This document shows, piece by piece, positions 1 to 5,806 of a DNA stretch of 9,523 nt. Under the pieces are notes generated by a model. It worked only from the letters and a program-made list of their open reading frames with translations, ran no database searches and was not told the DNA's origin. The translations under genes and the position numbers were made by a program. Each line of letters starts with the position of its first letter. Position 1 is the stretch's first letter. Source of the stretch: Bacteroidota bacterium (GTDB lineage: Bacteria; Bacteroidota; Bacteroidia; Chitinophagales; Chitinophagaceae); assembly GCA_023390215.1 (NCBI GenBank), contig JAEWDG010000174.1, forward strand, positions 1-9,523, read 5' to 3'.

Positions 1-732
1 GAGCTGCCCCATATCAAGGGCATAGATGGTCTTTGATTTTAGATTTTCAGGAACATCGCCATTCACGATCCGCATCGCGATACCTTCCGCTATAGCGGTT
101 TTACCCACACCCGGTTCACCCACCAGAATAGGGTTATTCTTCGAGCGGCGGCTAAGTATATGCAGCGTTCTTCTGATCTCTTCATCTCTGCCGATCACGG
201 GATCAAGCTTACCATTTCTCGCAAGTTCATTCAGGTTCTTTGCATATTTATTTAACGCATTGAATTGTGTTTCCTGAGTTTGAGAAGAGATCGTTTCCCC
301 TTTTCTGAGTTCTTTAATTGCGGTAACCAGACCTTTTTCTGTAAGTCCGGCATCTTTTAAAAGTTTAGCAACGGCATCATTACCCTGTACCAACGCCAGT
401 AATAAGTGTTCCGGTGTGATAAATTCATCACCAAAAGTTTTTAAAACTGCGCCTGCACGCAGGATGCTGTTATTTGCTTCGCGTCCAATGGACTGAGCAG
501 GTTCTCCGGTAACCTGGGGAAGTTTACTAATCAAATCACTCACCCGGGATTCAACAAGGTTGATGGTAACATTATTTTTCTTCAGCAGATGTTCAACCGG
601 AGAATCTTCCATATCGAGCAAAGCTTTGAGAATATGCTCGTTTTCAATATTTGGATTTTTATGGTTAAACGCAAGCTGCTGAGCCTGTTGTATCACTTCA
701 GAAGCCTTAATGGTGAAATTATTCAGATTCAT
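1..732 (-). CDS. clpB: ATP-dependent disaggregase ClpB, N-terminal part (cut by window edge)
   Basis: This encodes the first 244 residues of ClpB, the cytoplasmic AAA+ unfoldase that works with DnaK to rescue heat-aggregated proteins. The start ATG is at 732-730 and the frame stays open to base 1, so the rest of the gene lies left of the window. Residues 1 to about 145 form the two-repeat Clp N domain ([20 protein letters not shown] opening). The first AAA domain then begins with the hallmark stretch [15 protein letters not shown] followed by [19 protein letters not shown]. The Walker A box GEPGVGKT is at residues 205-212 (bases 120-97), within one residue of its position in E. coli ClpB from memory. 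The N domain and the [19 protein letters not shown] run fit ClpB better than ClpA or ClpC, but the middle domain that would settle this is not visible. No Shine-Dalgarno sequence precedes the start. A candidate promoter lies about 60 bases upstream. Confidence 0.95.
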   Translation of the reverse strand, partial: MNLNNFTIKASEVIQQAQQLAFNHKNPNIENEHILKALLDMEDSPVEHLLKKNNVTINLVESRVSDLISKLPQVTGEPAQSIGREANNSILRAGAVLKTFGDEFITPEHLLLALVQGNDAVAKLLKDAGLTEKGLVTAIKELRKGETISSQTQETQFNALNKYAKNLNELARNGKLDPVIGRDEEIRRTLHILSRRSKNNPILVGEPGVGKTAIAEGIAMRIVNGDVPENLKSKTIYALDMGQL

Positions 733-798
733 AATTATTAGATTGAGAAGAAGGGAGCAAAACAGGAACCAATTAAGATCTGATGAAAATCTGTCATA

Positions 799-832
799 TA
801 AATTTAAGAATTCTGACTGTTTTACATTCCAA
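799..832 (-). promoter_or_regulatory. Candidate clpB promoter (-33 TTG, -7 TAAATTTA)
   Basis: On the minus strand, TTG at 832-830 is followed after 23 bases by TAAATTTA at 806-799. This matches 7 of 8 positions of the Bacteroidota -7 consensus TAnnTTTG and the upper end of the TTG-N17-23 spacing. It would give a leader of about 60 bases before the clpB ATG. Two TCTGWC words on the plus strand (790-795 and 812-817) flank the box, 22 bp apart, and might be regulator half-sites. The region is AT-rich, so a chance match is quite possible. Confidence 0.35.
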
Positions 833-881
833 TTCGGGTAAAACTGAAAAGCTGGCGGGAGAAGGGATCAACAATTAAGAG

Positions 882-926
882 GTTCAAGACGTTCAAGACG
901 TTCAAGACGTTCAAGAGGTTCAAGGT
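882..926. repeat. Tandem array of five 9-bp units (GTTCAAGAC)
   Basis: Five contiguous 9-bp units are seen: three exact GTTCAAGAC copies (882-908), then GTTCAAGAG (909-917) and GTTCAAGGT (918-926). The array then decays into GTTCAACG-type words at 932-945. The 9-bp period is compatible with coding, but no start or recognised gene is associated. Low-complexity GTTCAAG/GTTCAACG strings are, from general familiarity, common between genes in some Bacteroidota. The probable origin is replication slippage or a dispersed intergenic repeat family. Confidence 0.9.
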
Positions 927-941
927 TCTTCGTTCAACGTT
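925..941. repeat. 17-bp direct repeat, copy 1 (GTTCTTCGTTCAACGTT)
   Basis: The word GTTCTTCGTTCAACGTT occurs here and again, identically, at 1069-1085, 144 bp downstream. This copy is joined to the end of the 9-bp tandem array and is followed by a further TCAACG word. Confidence 0.9.
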
Positions 942-989
942 CAACGTCACTTCCGTATCCTTTCTTATTTCATCTCAACGGCCCGGACA

Positions 990-1008
990 TAGTCATCCTG
1001 GATGACTA
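990..1008. other. Perfect 8-bp stem-loop
   Basis: TAGTCATC (990-997) and GATGACTA (1001-1008) are exact reverse complements separated by CTG. There is no T-tract on either side, and neither flanking gene ends here, so it does not look like a Rho-independent terminator. It lies midway between the two copies of the 17-bp direct repeat and may be part of the same intergenic repeat element. Confidence 0.6.
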
Positions 1009-1068
1009 CATCTCCATGACAGCTTCGTTCGGACTTAATTCGAATTATACTTATACTTATGAGTCAAA

Positions 1069-1085
1069 GTTCTTCGTTCAACGTT
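1069..1085. repeat. 17-bp direct repeat, copy 2 (GTTCTTCGTTCAACGTT)
   Basis: Exact second copy of the word at 925-941. Here it is a lone copy without tandem 9-bp units, followed directly by TATCCCC. The 127 bp between the copies contains the stem-loop at 990-1008 and the AATTCGAATT palindrome. Confidence 0.9.
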
Positions 1086-1172
1086 ATCCCCATCACCTGG
1101 TTTTCGTCTTTCAGGAGTTGATTCATTGTGAATCACGGATGCAGATTTAATCATTCCTTTTGCCTTTTGACA

Positions 1173-1180
1173 TACCTTCG
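1173..1180 (+). promoter_or_regulatory. Candidate -7 box (TACCTTCG) for the outer-membrane protein gene
   Basis: TACCTTCG matches 7 of 8 positions of the Bacteroidota -7 consensus TAnnTTTG and lies 7 bases before the ATG at 1188. That leaves a very short leader, as at several other genes in this window. TTTTG words occur just upstream (1158-1162 and 1165-1169) but too close to be a well-spaced -33 element. The box supports the ATG at 1188 over the GTG at 1128. Confidence 0.4.
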
Positions 1181-1187
1181 CGCGGAA

Positions 1188-2000
1188 ATGAGAAAATTGA
1201 CACGGGTTCTCTTGACCCTGGCCACCTTGTGGGCCGGTTTACCTGCAAATGCACAGAACAAGAAATTCAGTTTAAAAGGAATGTATTTTCAATGGGGTTA
1301 CAATAAGGAATTCTATACCCGAAGTAATATCCACGTCATGCTTTCTGACGGATCCGATTTTAAGATCCTAAAAGGAAGAGCGCATGATAAACCGGATTAT
1401 GATGCGATTGTAGAAAAACCAACTGAGATTTCAATTCCGCAGTATAATTATCGTTTGGGATTTTACCTGGATAAAAATCACCGCCATGCACTCGAACTGA
1501 ATTTTGATCACATTAAATATGTGCTCACAGACGGACAAAAAGTAAAAGTGGTTGGCTTTATAAATAAGGTGCCGGTCTATGGGGATAGCATTTTAGATCC
1601 TGATAAATTCATGCACCTCGAACATACTGATGGCGGAAACCTGCTTCATCTGAATTATGTGTCTCAAAAAACCATACTTAGATCTACCGCCCGTACAAGG
1701 GATCTGTTAACCCTGGTATATAAATTCGGTGCGGGTATCAATATTCCACGTACAGATTTTACTTATCATGGCGACCGCTACAATAACGATTTTCACGTTG
1801 CGGGATATAATTTTGGAACTGAAGCGGGTATCAGGTTCTTTCCTTTACGGCATTTGTTTATAGAAGCCACGGGCAAAACCGGTTATGTAAGGGTAGTGAA
1901 TGCTCTGGCCAATACAACTTCTATGAAAGGCGACAGGGTTCGGCATGGATATGGGTATTTCGAATGTATTGCTACCCTGGGATATGATATTAATTTTTAG
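1188..2000 (+). CDS. Secreted outer-membrane beta-barrel protein of unknown function
   Basis: The product is 270 residues. Residues 1-22 are a clear signal peptide: MRK, then a hydrophobic stretch (VLLTLATLWAGL), then the cleavage site ANA before Gln23. The mature part is a run of alternating polar and aromatic segments (YFQWGYNKEFY, YNYRLGFYLD, LELNFDHIKYVL, LLHLNYVSQ, LVYKFGAGINIPRT, LFIEATGKTGYV, ending GYGYFECIATLGYDINF). It finishes on phenylalanine, the usual end of a barrel inserted by the BAM machinery. It resembles a conserved family of Bacteroidota barrels that I know only as uncharacterised proteins; no transport or enzyme role can be given. The ATG at 1188 is chosen because it starts exactly at the signal peptide; an upstream GTG at 1128 would bury the signal behind 20 unlikely residues. 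It is followed after 29 bases by queG on the same strand, with no evident functional link. Confidence 0.85.
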   Translation: MRKLTRVLLTLATLWAGLPANAQNKKFSLKGMYFQWGYNKEFYTRSNIHVMLSDGSDFKILKGRAHDKPDYDAIVEKPTEISIPQYNYRLGFYLDKNHRHALELNFDHIKYVLTDGQKVKVVGFINKVPVYGDSILDPDKFMHLEHTDGGNLLHLNYVSQKTILRSTARTRDLLTLVYKFGAGINIPRTDFTYHGDRYNNDFHVAGYNFGTEAGIRFFPLRHLFIEATGKTGYVRVVNALANTTSMKGDRVRHGYGYFECIATLGYDINF

Positions 2001-2029
2001 TTTCCCGCGATTTTTGTAGTTTGTTTGAG

Positions 2030-2983
2030 ATGTCTGCCCCCGAACAATATACCGCGCAGGTAAAAAAACTCGCAGCTTCACTCGGCTTTTCTCAGTGCGG
2101 CATTGCCAAAGCGGAACGGCTCGATGAAGATGCCCGCCGGCTTGAAGCATGGCTGCATAAGGGGCATCAGGCGGGGATGCAATACATGGAAAAACATTTT
2201 GATCTGCGCGTCGATCCCCGCAAACTTGTTCCCGGGGCCAGATCGGTGATCACTTTGATGTGCAACTACTTTCCTTCAAATCAGGCTGCGTCCGAATCTT
2301 TAAAAATTTCAAAGTATGCCTGGGGGAAAGATTACCATGAAGTAATAAGGGAAAAGCTGAACATTTTTCTTTTTCGTCTACGCGAAACCGTTGGCGAAGT
2401 GAACGGACGTGGATTTGTTGACAGTGCGCCTGTGCTGGAACGTGCCTGGGCAAGGAAATCCGGTTTAGGCTGGGTAGGAAGGAACGTCAATCTTATTAAC
2501 AAAGAAAAAGGCTCATTTTATTTTCTTGCCACATTGATCACGGATCTCGAGTTGGTACCCGACAATCCTTTTATCAAAGATTATTGTGGAACCTGCACCA
2601 AATGCATTGATCATTGTCCAACGGCGGCAATTTTGCCCGGCAAAGAAATAGATGCCAATAAATGTATTTCGTATCTCACCATAGAGCTGAAGGAGGAAAT
2701 GATTTCTCCGGCTTTTTCAGGTAAATTTCAAAACTGGATGTTTGGTTGTGATATATGCCAGGATGTATGCCCCTGGAACCGGTTTTCCAAACCGCACAAT
2801 GAACCTGCGTTCGAAGCCCGGAATGAATGGTTTACTTTTAAGATCAGCGACTGGCTGAACCTGGATGAAGAAAGATTTAAAATACTTTTCAAAGATTCCC
2901 CTTTAAAACGTGCTAAATTAAAAGGGATAAAACGGAATATTAAATTTCTAATCAATGAACCTTCCGGCAACGAAACTGAGTAA
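2030..2983 (+). CDS. queG: Epoxyqueuosine reductase QueG
   Basis: QueG is the cytoplasmic cobalamin- and iron-sulfur-dependent enzyme that reduces epoxyqueuosine to queuosine in the wobble position of certain tRNAs. The 317-residue product shows the N-terminal cobalamin-binding region with the conserved DSAPVLERAWARKSGLGWVG block (131-150), which carries the presumed catalytic Asp131. Two ferredoxin-like 4Fe-4S cysteine sets follow: C186-x2-C189-x2-C192-x3-C196P, and C240-x2-C243-x3-C247P, with C212 between them. It is shorter than E. coli QueG (about 380 residues), lacking most of the C-terminal HEAT-like part. The ATG at 2030 is preferred to the in-frame TTG at 2021. A weak TAGTTTG box (2017-2023) lies just before it, too close for certainty. 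Its 3' end overlaps anmK by 29 bases. None of the other queuosine genes is in the window. Confidence 0.95.
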   Translation: MSAPEQYTAQVKKLAASLGFSQCGIAKAERLDEDARRLEAWLHKGHQAGMQYMEKHFDLRVDPRKLVPGARSVITLMCNYFPSNQAASESLKISKYAWGKDYHEVIREKLNIFLFRLRETVGEVNGRGFVDSAPVLERAWARKSGLGWVGRNVNLINKEKGSFYFLATLITDLELVPDNPFIKDYCGTCTKCIDHCPTAAILPGKEIDANKCISYLTIELKEEMISPAFSGKFQNWMFGCDICQDVCPWNRFSKPHNEPAFEARNEWFTFKISDWLNLDEERFKILFKDSPLKRAKLKGIKRNIKFLINEPSGNETE

Positions 2984-4136
2984 TATCGCGGGAAAAAAAA
3001 GCCGGATCATTATAGGTTTGATGAGCGGAACTTCCCTGGACGGACTGGATATAGCGCTTTGCCGCATAGAGGGAGCAGGGTTTGATACAAAAACTGAACT
3101 GCTTGCGTTTGAAACCAAAACTTATACCGACGAAACAAAAGAACGGATACTGAAGATATTCGCTAAGGAACAAATATCTTTTCCGCTGCTTATCCGGTTA
3201 CACAAAGAAATCGGCTTACTGCACGCCGACATGGTACTTAATTTTCTTGCCGCAAGGCATCTCGATCCACGAGACGTAGACCTTATCGGCAGTCATGGCC
3301 AAACTATATTTCATCTGCCTGCATCTTCCGGAAATAGTGCAGCAACTTTTCAGATCGGTGATGCCGATCATATAGCTACAGGAACCGGGATCATTACGGT
3401 CTCCGATTTTCGCCAGCAACATATAGCAGCGGGCGGTGAAGGTGCGCCATTAGCGCCTTATGGAGATCTTCTCCTGTTTAAGCCTGAAGATAAAAACAGA
3501 ATATTCATCAATATCGGAGGAATTTCCAATTTCAGTTTGATACAGGGAAAAAAAATCCTTTTCAGTGACATAGGACCAGGGAACACCCTGCTTGATCAGG
3601 TGGCGCGCCTCCGGCTTAACAGAGCATATGATATGAATGGTGCGATTGCTTCGAAAGGAAAATTAATTGAACCGGTTTTAACCGCATTGTTAGATGAAAA
3701 ATTTCTCGGGCAGCCTATTCCCAAAACTACAGGACCGGAACTGTTCAATGCTGAATGGCTTGAAAAAAAATCGCCTGTACCGCTGAGAGACATTTCTTCA
3801 GAAGATTTGTTACATACTTTATCTGAATTTACCGCATTGACAATTTCTTATGCGATCAGAAATATGAAAACAGATCCTGCCAATACAGAAATATTTTTTA
3901 GTGGTGGAGGCATCCATAATGATTTCCTGATGGAAATGATCAGTAAAAAACTGCAGGGATATACATCCGGAACAACGAAGGATCTGGGTATCGATCCCGA
4001 CGCGAAAGAAGCGATTTTATTTGCGCTGCTTGCTAATGAATCTGTAGCCGGAGATCCCGATATATTCAGGGATTCGAACCTGATTCGGGTTCGCATGGGA
4101 AAAATCAGTTTTCCCGGGACTCAACAAAACTTTTAA
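2955..4136 (+). CDS. anmK: Anhydro-N-acetylmuramic acid kinase AnmK
   Basis: AnmK converts 1,6-anhydro-MurNAc, released from peptidoglycan turnover, into MurNAc-6-phosphate by ring opening and phosphorylation with ATP. The 393-residue product has the ASKHA-fold landmarks: the ATP-binding GLMSGTSLDG (21-30), GSHGQT (112-117), QIGD (133-136), FINIGGISNF (184-193), the catalytic-region SDIGPGN (204-210, Asp205 aligning with the general base described for Pseudomonas AnmK) and FFSGGGIHN near the C-terminus. One oddity is DFRQQH at 151-156, where E. coli AnmK has DFRRRD. The start ATG lies inside queG, a 29-base overlap suggesting translational coupling. The next ATG, in GLMSGT, would remove the first strand. 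The 3' end overlaps the convergent SRPBCC gene by 32 bp. No murQ etherase is in the window, so the next pathway step must be encoded elsewhere. Confidence 0.95.
   Translation: MNLPATKLSNIAGKKSRIIIGLMSGTSLDGLDIALCRIEGAGFDTKTELLAFETKTYTDETKERILKIFAKEQISFPLLIRLHKEIGLLHADMVLNFLAARHLDPRDVDLIGSHGQTIFHLPASSGNSAATFQIGDADHIATGTGIITVSDFRQQHIAAGGEGAPLAPYGDLLLFKPEDKNRIFINIGGISNFSLIQGKKILFSDIGPGNTLLDQVARLRLNRAYDMNGAIASKGKLIEPVLTALLDEKFLGQPIPKTTGPELFNAEWLEKKSPVPLRDISSEDLLHTLSEFTALTISYAIRNMKTDPANTEIFFSGGGIHNDFLMEMISKKLQGYTSGTTKDLGIDPDAKEAILFALLANESVAGDPDIFRDSNLIRVRMGKISFPGTQQNF
4097..4115. terminator. Inverted repeat in the convergent 3' overlap, possible bidirectional terminator
   Basis: GGGAAAA (4097-4103) and TTTTCCC (4109-4115) form a perfect 7-bp inverted repeat around the loop ATCAG. 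It lies exactly where anmK and the minus-strand SRPBCC gene overlap, and the loop holds the stop codon of the minus-strand gene (4107-4105). The A and T runs within the stem would serve transcription from either side, but there is no T-tract outside the stem. A terminator role is therefore only a possibility. Confidence 0.35.
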
Positions 4137-4620
4137 GAGACTTAAGGGTTTCTTCCAAAGCAGGACCACTGACCTTATCCTCAAACATACCGGAAAATTT
4201 TTCCCAGGGATACCATTTCAATTCTCGCACTGTTCGCATTTCCAGTTGCAGGCTTTGAACGGCTTCAATAGAGTCGGTGGAAAAAAACAGATCTATGGTA
4301 TTTTGATTTTTCTTTTCTAAGATAAAATGAGATAAAAACCGGCTGCTGTCTATACGTTTTACTGAATTAAGATCTGTTTCCGGCCCCCAATGAATGGCAT
4401 GAGCCGACGGCTCAATTAAAATATTTTTTTTATTCTTCATCGGTGAAAACCAATCAGGCCATGATTCCATATTATTTATAGCAGCAAAAACCTTTGCCGG
4501 AGGCGCGTCGATCAGAGCCGTTCTCGCCACCATTACGGTGGAAGGCATTAACAGGGAAATCAGCGTGATCAGCACACAGAAGAAAAAAATTGCAAGAAGA
4601 ACAGGCTTAATGAATCTCAT
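4105..4620 (-). CDS. Membrane-anchored SRPBCC-family protein
   Basis: The product is 171 residues. Residues 5-25 (KPVLLAIFFFCVLITLISLL) form one hydrophobic segment, either a membrane anchor or an uncleaved signal. From about residue 30, VMVARTALIDAPPAKVFAAI and then NNMESWPDWFSPM match the opening of the START/SRPBCC (polyketide cyclase-like) fold: strand, helix and W-x2-W loop. The remaining strands and the long C-terminal helix (PALEETLKSLKSFVES) also fit. Such proteins bind hydrophobic ligands, but the ligand here is not predictable and no enzyme function is claimed. The ATG lies one base after the stop of the upstream permease gene, so the two are almost certainly co-transcribed and probably translationally coupled. 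The 3' end overlaps anmK tail to tail by 32 bp. Confidence 0.85.
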   Translation of the reverse strand: MRFIKPVLLAIFFFCVLITLISLLMPSTVMVARTALIDAPPAKVFAAINNMESWPDWFSPMKNKKNILIEPSAHAIHWGPETDLNSVKRIDSSRFLSHFILEKKNQNTIDLFFSTDSIEAVQSLQLEMRTVRELKWYPWEKFSGMFEDKVSGPALEETLKSLKSFVESREN

Positions 4621-4621
4621 A

Positions 4622-5722
4622 TTATTCCCATCTGAAAACTTTTACTGCAATGGCGTATACTACAATTCCCCACACTGCGAGGATTCCGAGTTGTTTACCG
4701 CAGTTATATATATGTGCGCCCTCAAACGATATTTTACGCAGGGCATCATTCAACGCGGTAAGCGGCAAAGCTTCAACGAGCCAGTGTATACTTTTGGGCA
4801 ATGCTGATTTAGAAAAAAAAGTTCCCGATAAAAAATATTGGGGGAACATGAAAAGGTTGGAATAAATAGGAATAACATTCTGATTTTTTGCAACACTGCT
4901 TACCACAAATCCAGCACCCATAAATACGATCAATCCAAAAATCGTTACAATCAGCATTTCGATGAAAGTGATATAACCATGCGCCAGCGTGAAACCATAT
5001 AAATATTTTCCAAAAACTATAAGCACGATAACAGTGATGATCTGAAATATTATACGCGAAAGCGTTTCGCCAACAATGATATTCAACCTGTTTACCGGCG
5101 AGGCATAAAGCCTTTTTAAAACAAGTGTTTCCCGAAGGTTAAAAAATAAAAATGATACTCCGAATACCGCGGCGCCGATCATCGAGAACCCGATCATACC
5201 CGGCAAATAAAAATCGATCAGTTTATATTCCCGGCCTTCTACTTCTTCATTACTGATGGTCGCAATTGTGTATTCGCGCGGCTCCATCCTGTTGTCTATT
5301 TCGCTGGCAACATTGCGTAACAGTGTATTCAATGCAGGCAGTTCGCGCTGACTTGCCGAACTGGATTGTACATGAATATTATACAGCGCTTTCTTTGAAC
5401 TGTCCTTGTTTTTTTCAATAAGCAACAACGCTGTTAATCTGCCTTTTTTCATCTTGTCCTCCAGTGTATCATGGCTACTCTTTTCGACGCCAATGATGGG
5501 TGAAGACATCAGTGTTTTATAGATCGCGTTGGAAGTATCACTTTTAGGATCAAGTCCCACATCCATACTGATTCCGCCACCCCCACTTAACGCACCAAAG
5601 ATCCAGATGAGGATGATCGGAAAAAATACGCCGAAAAAAACGGATTGCGGACTGCGAAAAATAGAAATCAGGCTTGCTTTTGTAATGGCCCAAAGCGCTT
5701 TTGCCTGGCTGTAAGGTCTCAT
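4622..5722 (-). CDS. ABC-2 type transporter permease
   Basis: The 366-residue product has the layout of ABC2_membrane_3 permeases (YhfL/YbhR-like exporters). One membrane helix lies at about 28-46 (VFFGVFFPIILIWIFGAL), then a soluble extracytoplasmic domain at about 50-170. Five further hydrophobic segments lie at about 172-195, 225-245, 252-275, 284-304 and 344-362. The cytoplasmic loop RETLVLKRLYASPVNR (197-212) is the typical E-x-G-T-LK-R-x-x-x-S/TP coupling-helix region. The substrate is unknown; relatives export drugs, lipids or polysaccharide precursors. The ATG at 5722 is chosen because an excellent -7 box (TAGTTTTG) sits 15 bases upstream; an in-frame start at 5794 would run through that promoter and into the divergent operator. 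No ATP-binding partner is encoded in the window. The next gene is the SRPBCC protein, one base downstream. It is divergent from the antitoxin gene, with 79 bp between starts. Confidence 0.88.
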   Translation of the reverse strand: MRPYSQAKALWAITKASLISIFRSPQSVFFGVFFPIILIWIFGALSGGGGISMDVGLDPKSDTSNAIYKTLMSSPIIGVEKSSHDTLEDKMKKGRLTALLLIEKNKDSSKKALYNIHVQSSSASQRELPALNTLLRNVASEIDNRMEPREYTIATISNEEVEGREYKLIDFYLPGMIGFSMIGAAVFGVSFLFFNLRETLVLKRLYASPVNRLNIIVGETLSRIIFQIITVIVLIVFGKYLYGFTLAHGYITFIEMLIVTIFGLIVFMGAGFVVSSVAKNQNVIPIYSNLFMFPQYFLSGTFFSKSALPKSIHWLVEALPLTALNDALRKISFEGAHIYNCGKQLGILAVWGIVVYAIAVKVFRWE

Positions 5723-5737
5723 ACCTTTAGTTTGGAA

Positions 5738-5745
5738 CAAAACTA
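5738..5745 (-). promoter_or_regulatory. -7 box (TAGTTTTG) of the permease gene
   Basis: On the minus strand TAGTTTTG is a full match to the Bacteroidota -7 consensus TAnnTTTG, ending 15 bases before the permease ATG at 5722. The nearest TTG for a -33 element (5761-5759) is only 13 bases away, shorter than usual. Where a normally spaced -33 region would fall (about 5763-5771), the DNA directly adjoins the left palindrome of the antitoxin operator. Confidence 0.5.
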
Positions 5746-5761
5746 ACATATTTGGAATCAA

Positions 5762-5793
5762 TTTTGGCAGGCCGGACATTTGTCGTAATTTCA
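5762..5793 (+). promoter_or_regulatory. Toxin-antitoxin promoter (-33 TTTTG, -7 TAATTTCA)
   Basis: TTTTG at 5762-5766 is followed after 19 bases by TAATTTCA at 5786-5793. This fits the Bacteroidota pattern of TTTG/TTG, 17-23 bases, then TAnnTTTG; the -7 box differs at its last two positions. Transcription would start at about 5798-5801, making the message from the ATG at 5802 nearly leaderless. One palindromic operator half lies between the two boxes and the other immediately downstream. Confidence 0.5.
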
Positions 5794-5806
5794 CGCGACA
5801 TATGTC
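5775..5806. promoter_or_regulatory. Paired palindromic operator for the Xre-RES operon
   Basis: GACATTTGTC (5775-5784) and GACATATGTC (5797-5806) differ at a single base. The second is a perfect 10-bp palindrome. Their spacing is 22 bp, about two helical turns, so two dimers would bind the same DNA face. The outer arms also form a larger inverted repeat, ACATTTGTCG and CGACATATGT around ten central bases. The left site lies between the -33 and -7 boxes, and the right site covers the predicted transcription start and the antitoxin ATG (5802-5804). This is the geometry expected for a helix-turn-helix antitoxin repressing its own operon. Binding itself is inferred. Confidence 0.65.

Larger units (their letters stand above)
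733..1187. other. Divergent intergenic region between clpB and the outer-membrane protein gene
   Basis: This 455-bp stretch is the only long non-coding region in the window. From left to right it holds the clpB leader and promoter, a tandem array of GTTCAAGAC units (882-926), two GTTCAAC words (932-945), a perfect 8-bp hairpin (990-1008), the palindrome AATTCGAATT (1037-1046), three TTATAC-like hexamers in tandem (1045-1062), a second copy of a 17-bp word (1069-1085), a 7-bp hairpin with a three-base loop (1119-1135), and the -7 box of the next gene (1173-1180). A reading frame for the downstream gene extends up from 1188 to a GTG at 1128, but that extension is not signal-peptide-like and is better read as leader. 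No tRNA or protein-coding signal was recognised. Confidence 0.7.

Noticed and set aside
26..277. An 83-codon plus-strand frame at the left edge
   Set aside because: It lies antisense to the highly conserved ClpB AAA region, which accounts for this DNA.
882..945. The GTTCAAGAC array as a CRISPR array
   Set aside because: The units are 9 bp and directly adjacent, with no spacers and no cas genes.
1084..1092. TTATCCCCA, one mismatch from a DnaA box, in an AT-rich repeat-bearing region
   Set aside because: It is a single site with no cluster of DnaA boxes, no AT-rich unwinding run and no dnaA or dnaN gene nearby, so an origin is not supported.
1128..1187. N-terminal extension of the outer-membrane protein from a GTG at 1128
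   Set aside because: The extra 20 residues precede a textbook signal peptide and overlap a hairpin and a -7 box; the ATG at 1188 explains the data better.
2016..2024. GTAGTTTG just before queG as a -7 box
   Set aside because: It matches only 6 of 8 consensus positions, has no -33 partner and lies almost at the start codon; recorded only as weak support in the queG entry.
5723..5794. Longer permease starting at 5794
   Set aside because: The extension covers its own consensus -7 box and the divergent operator, and adds no recognisable protein segment.
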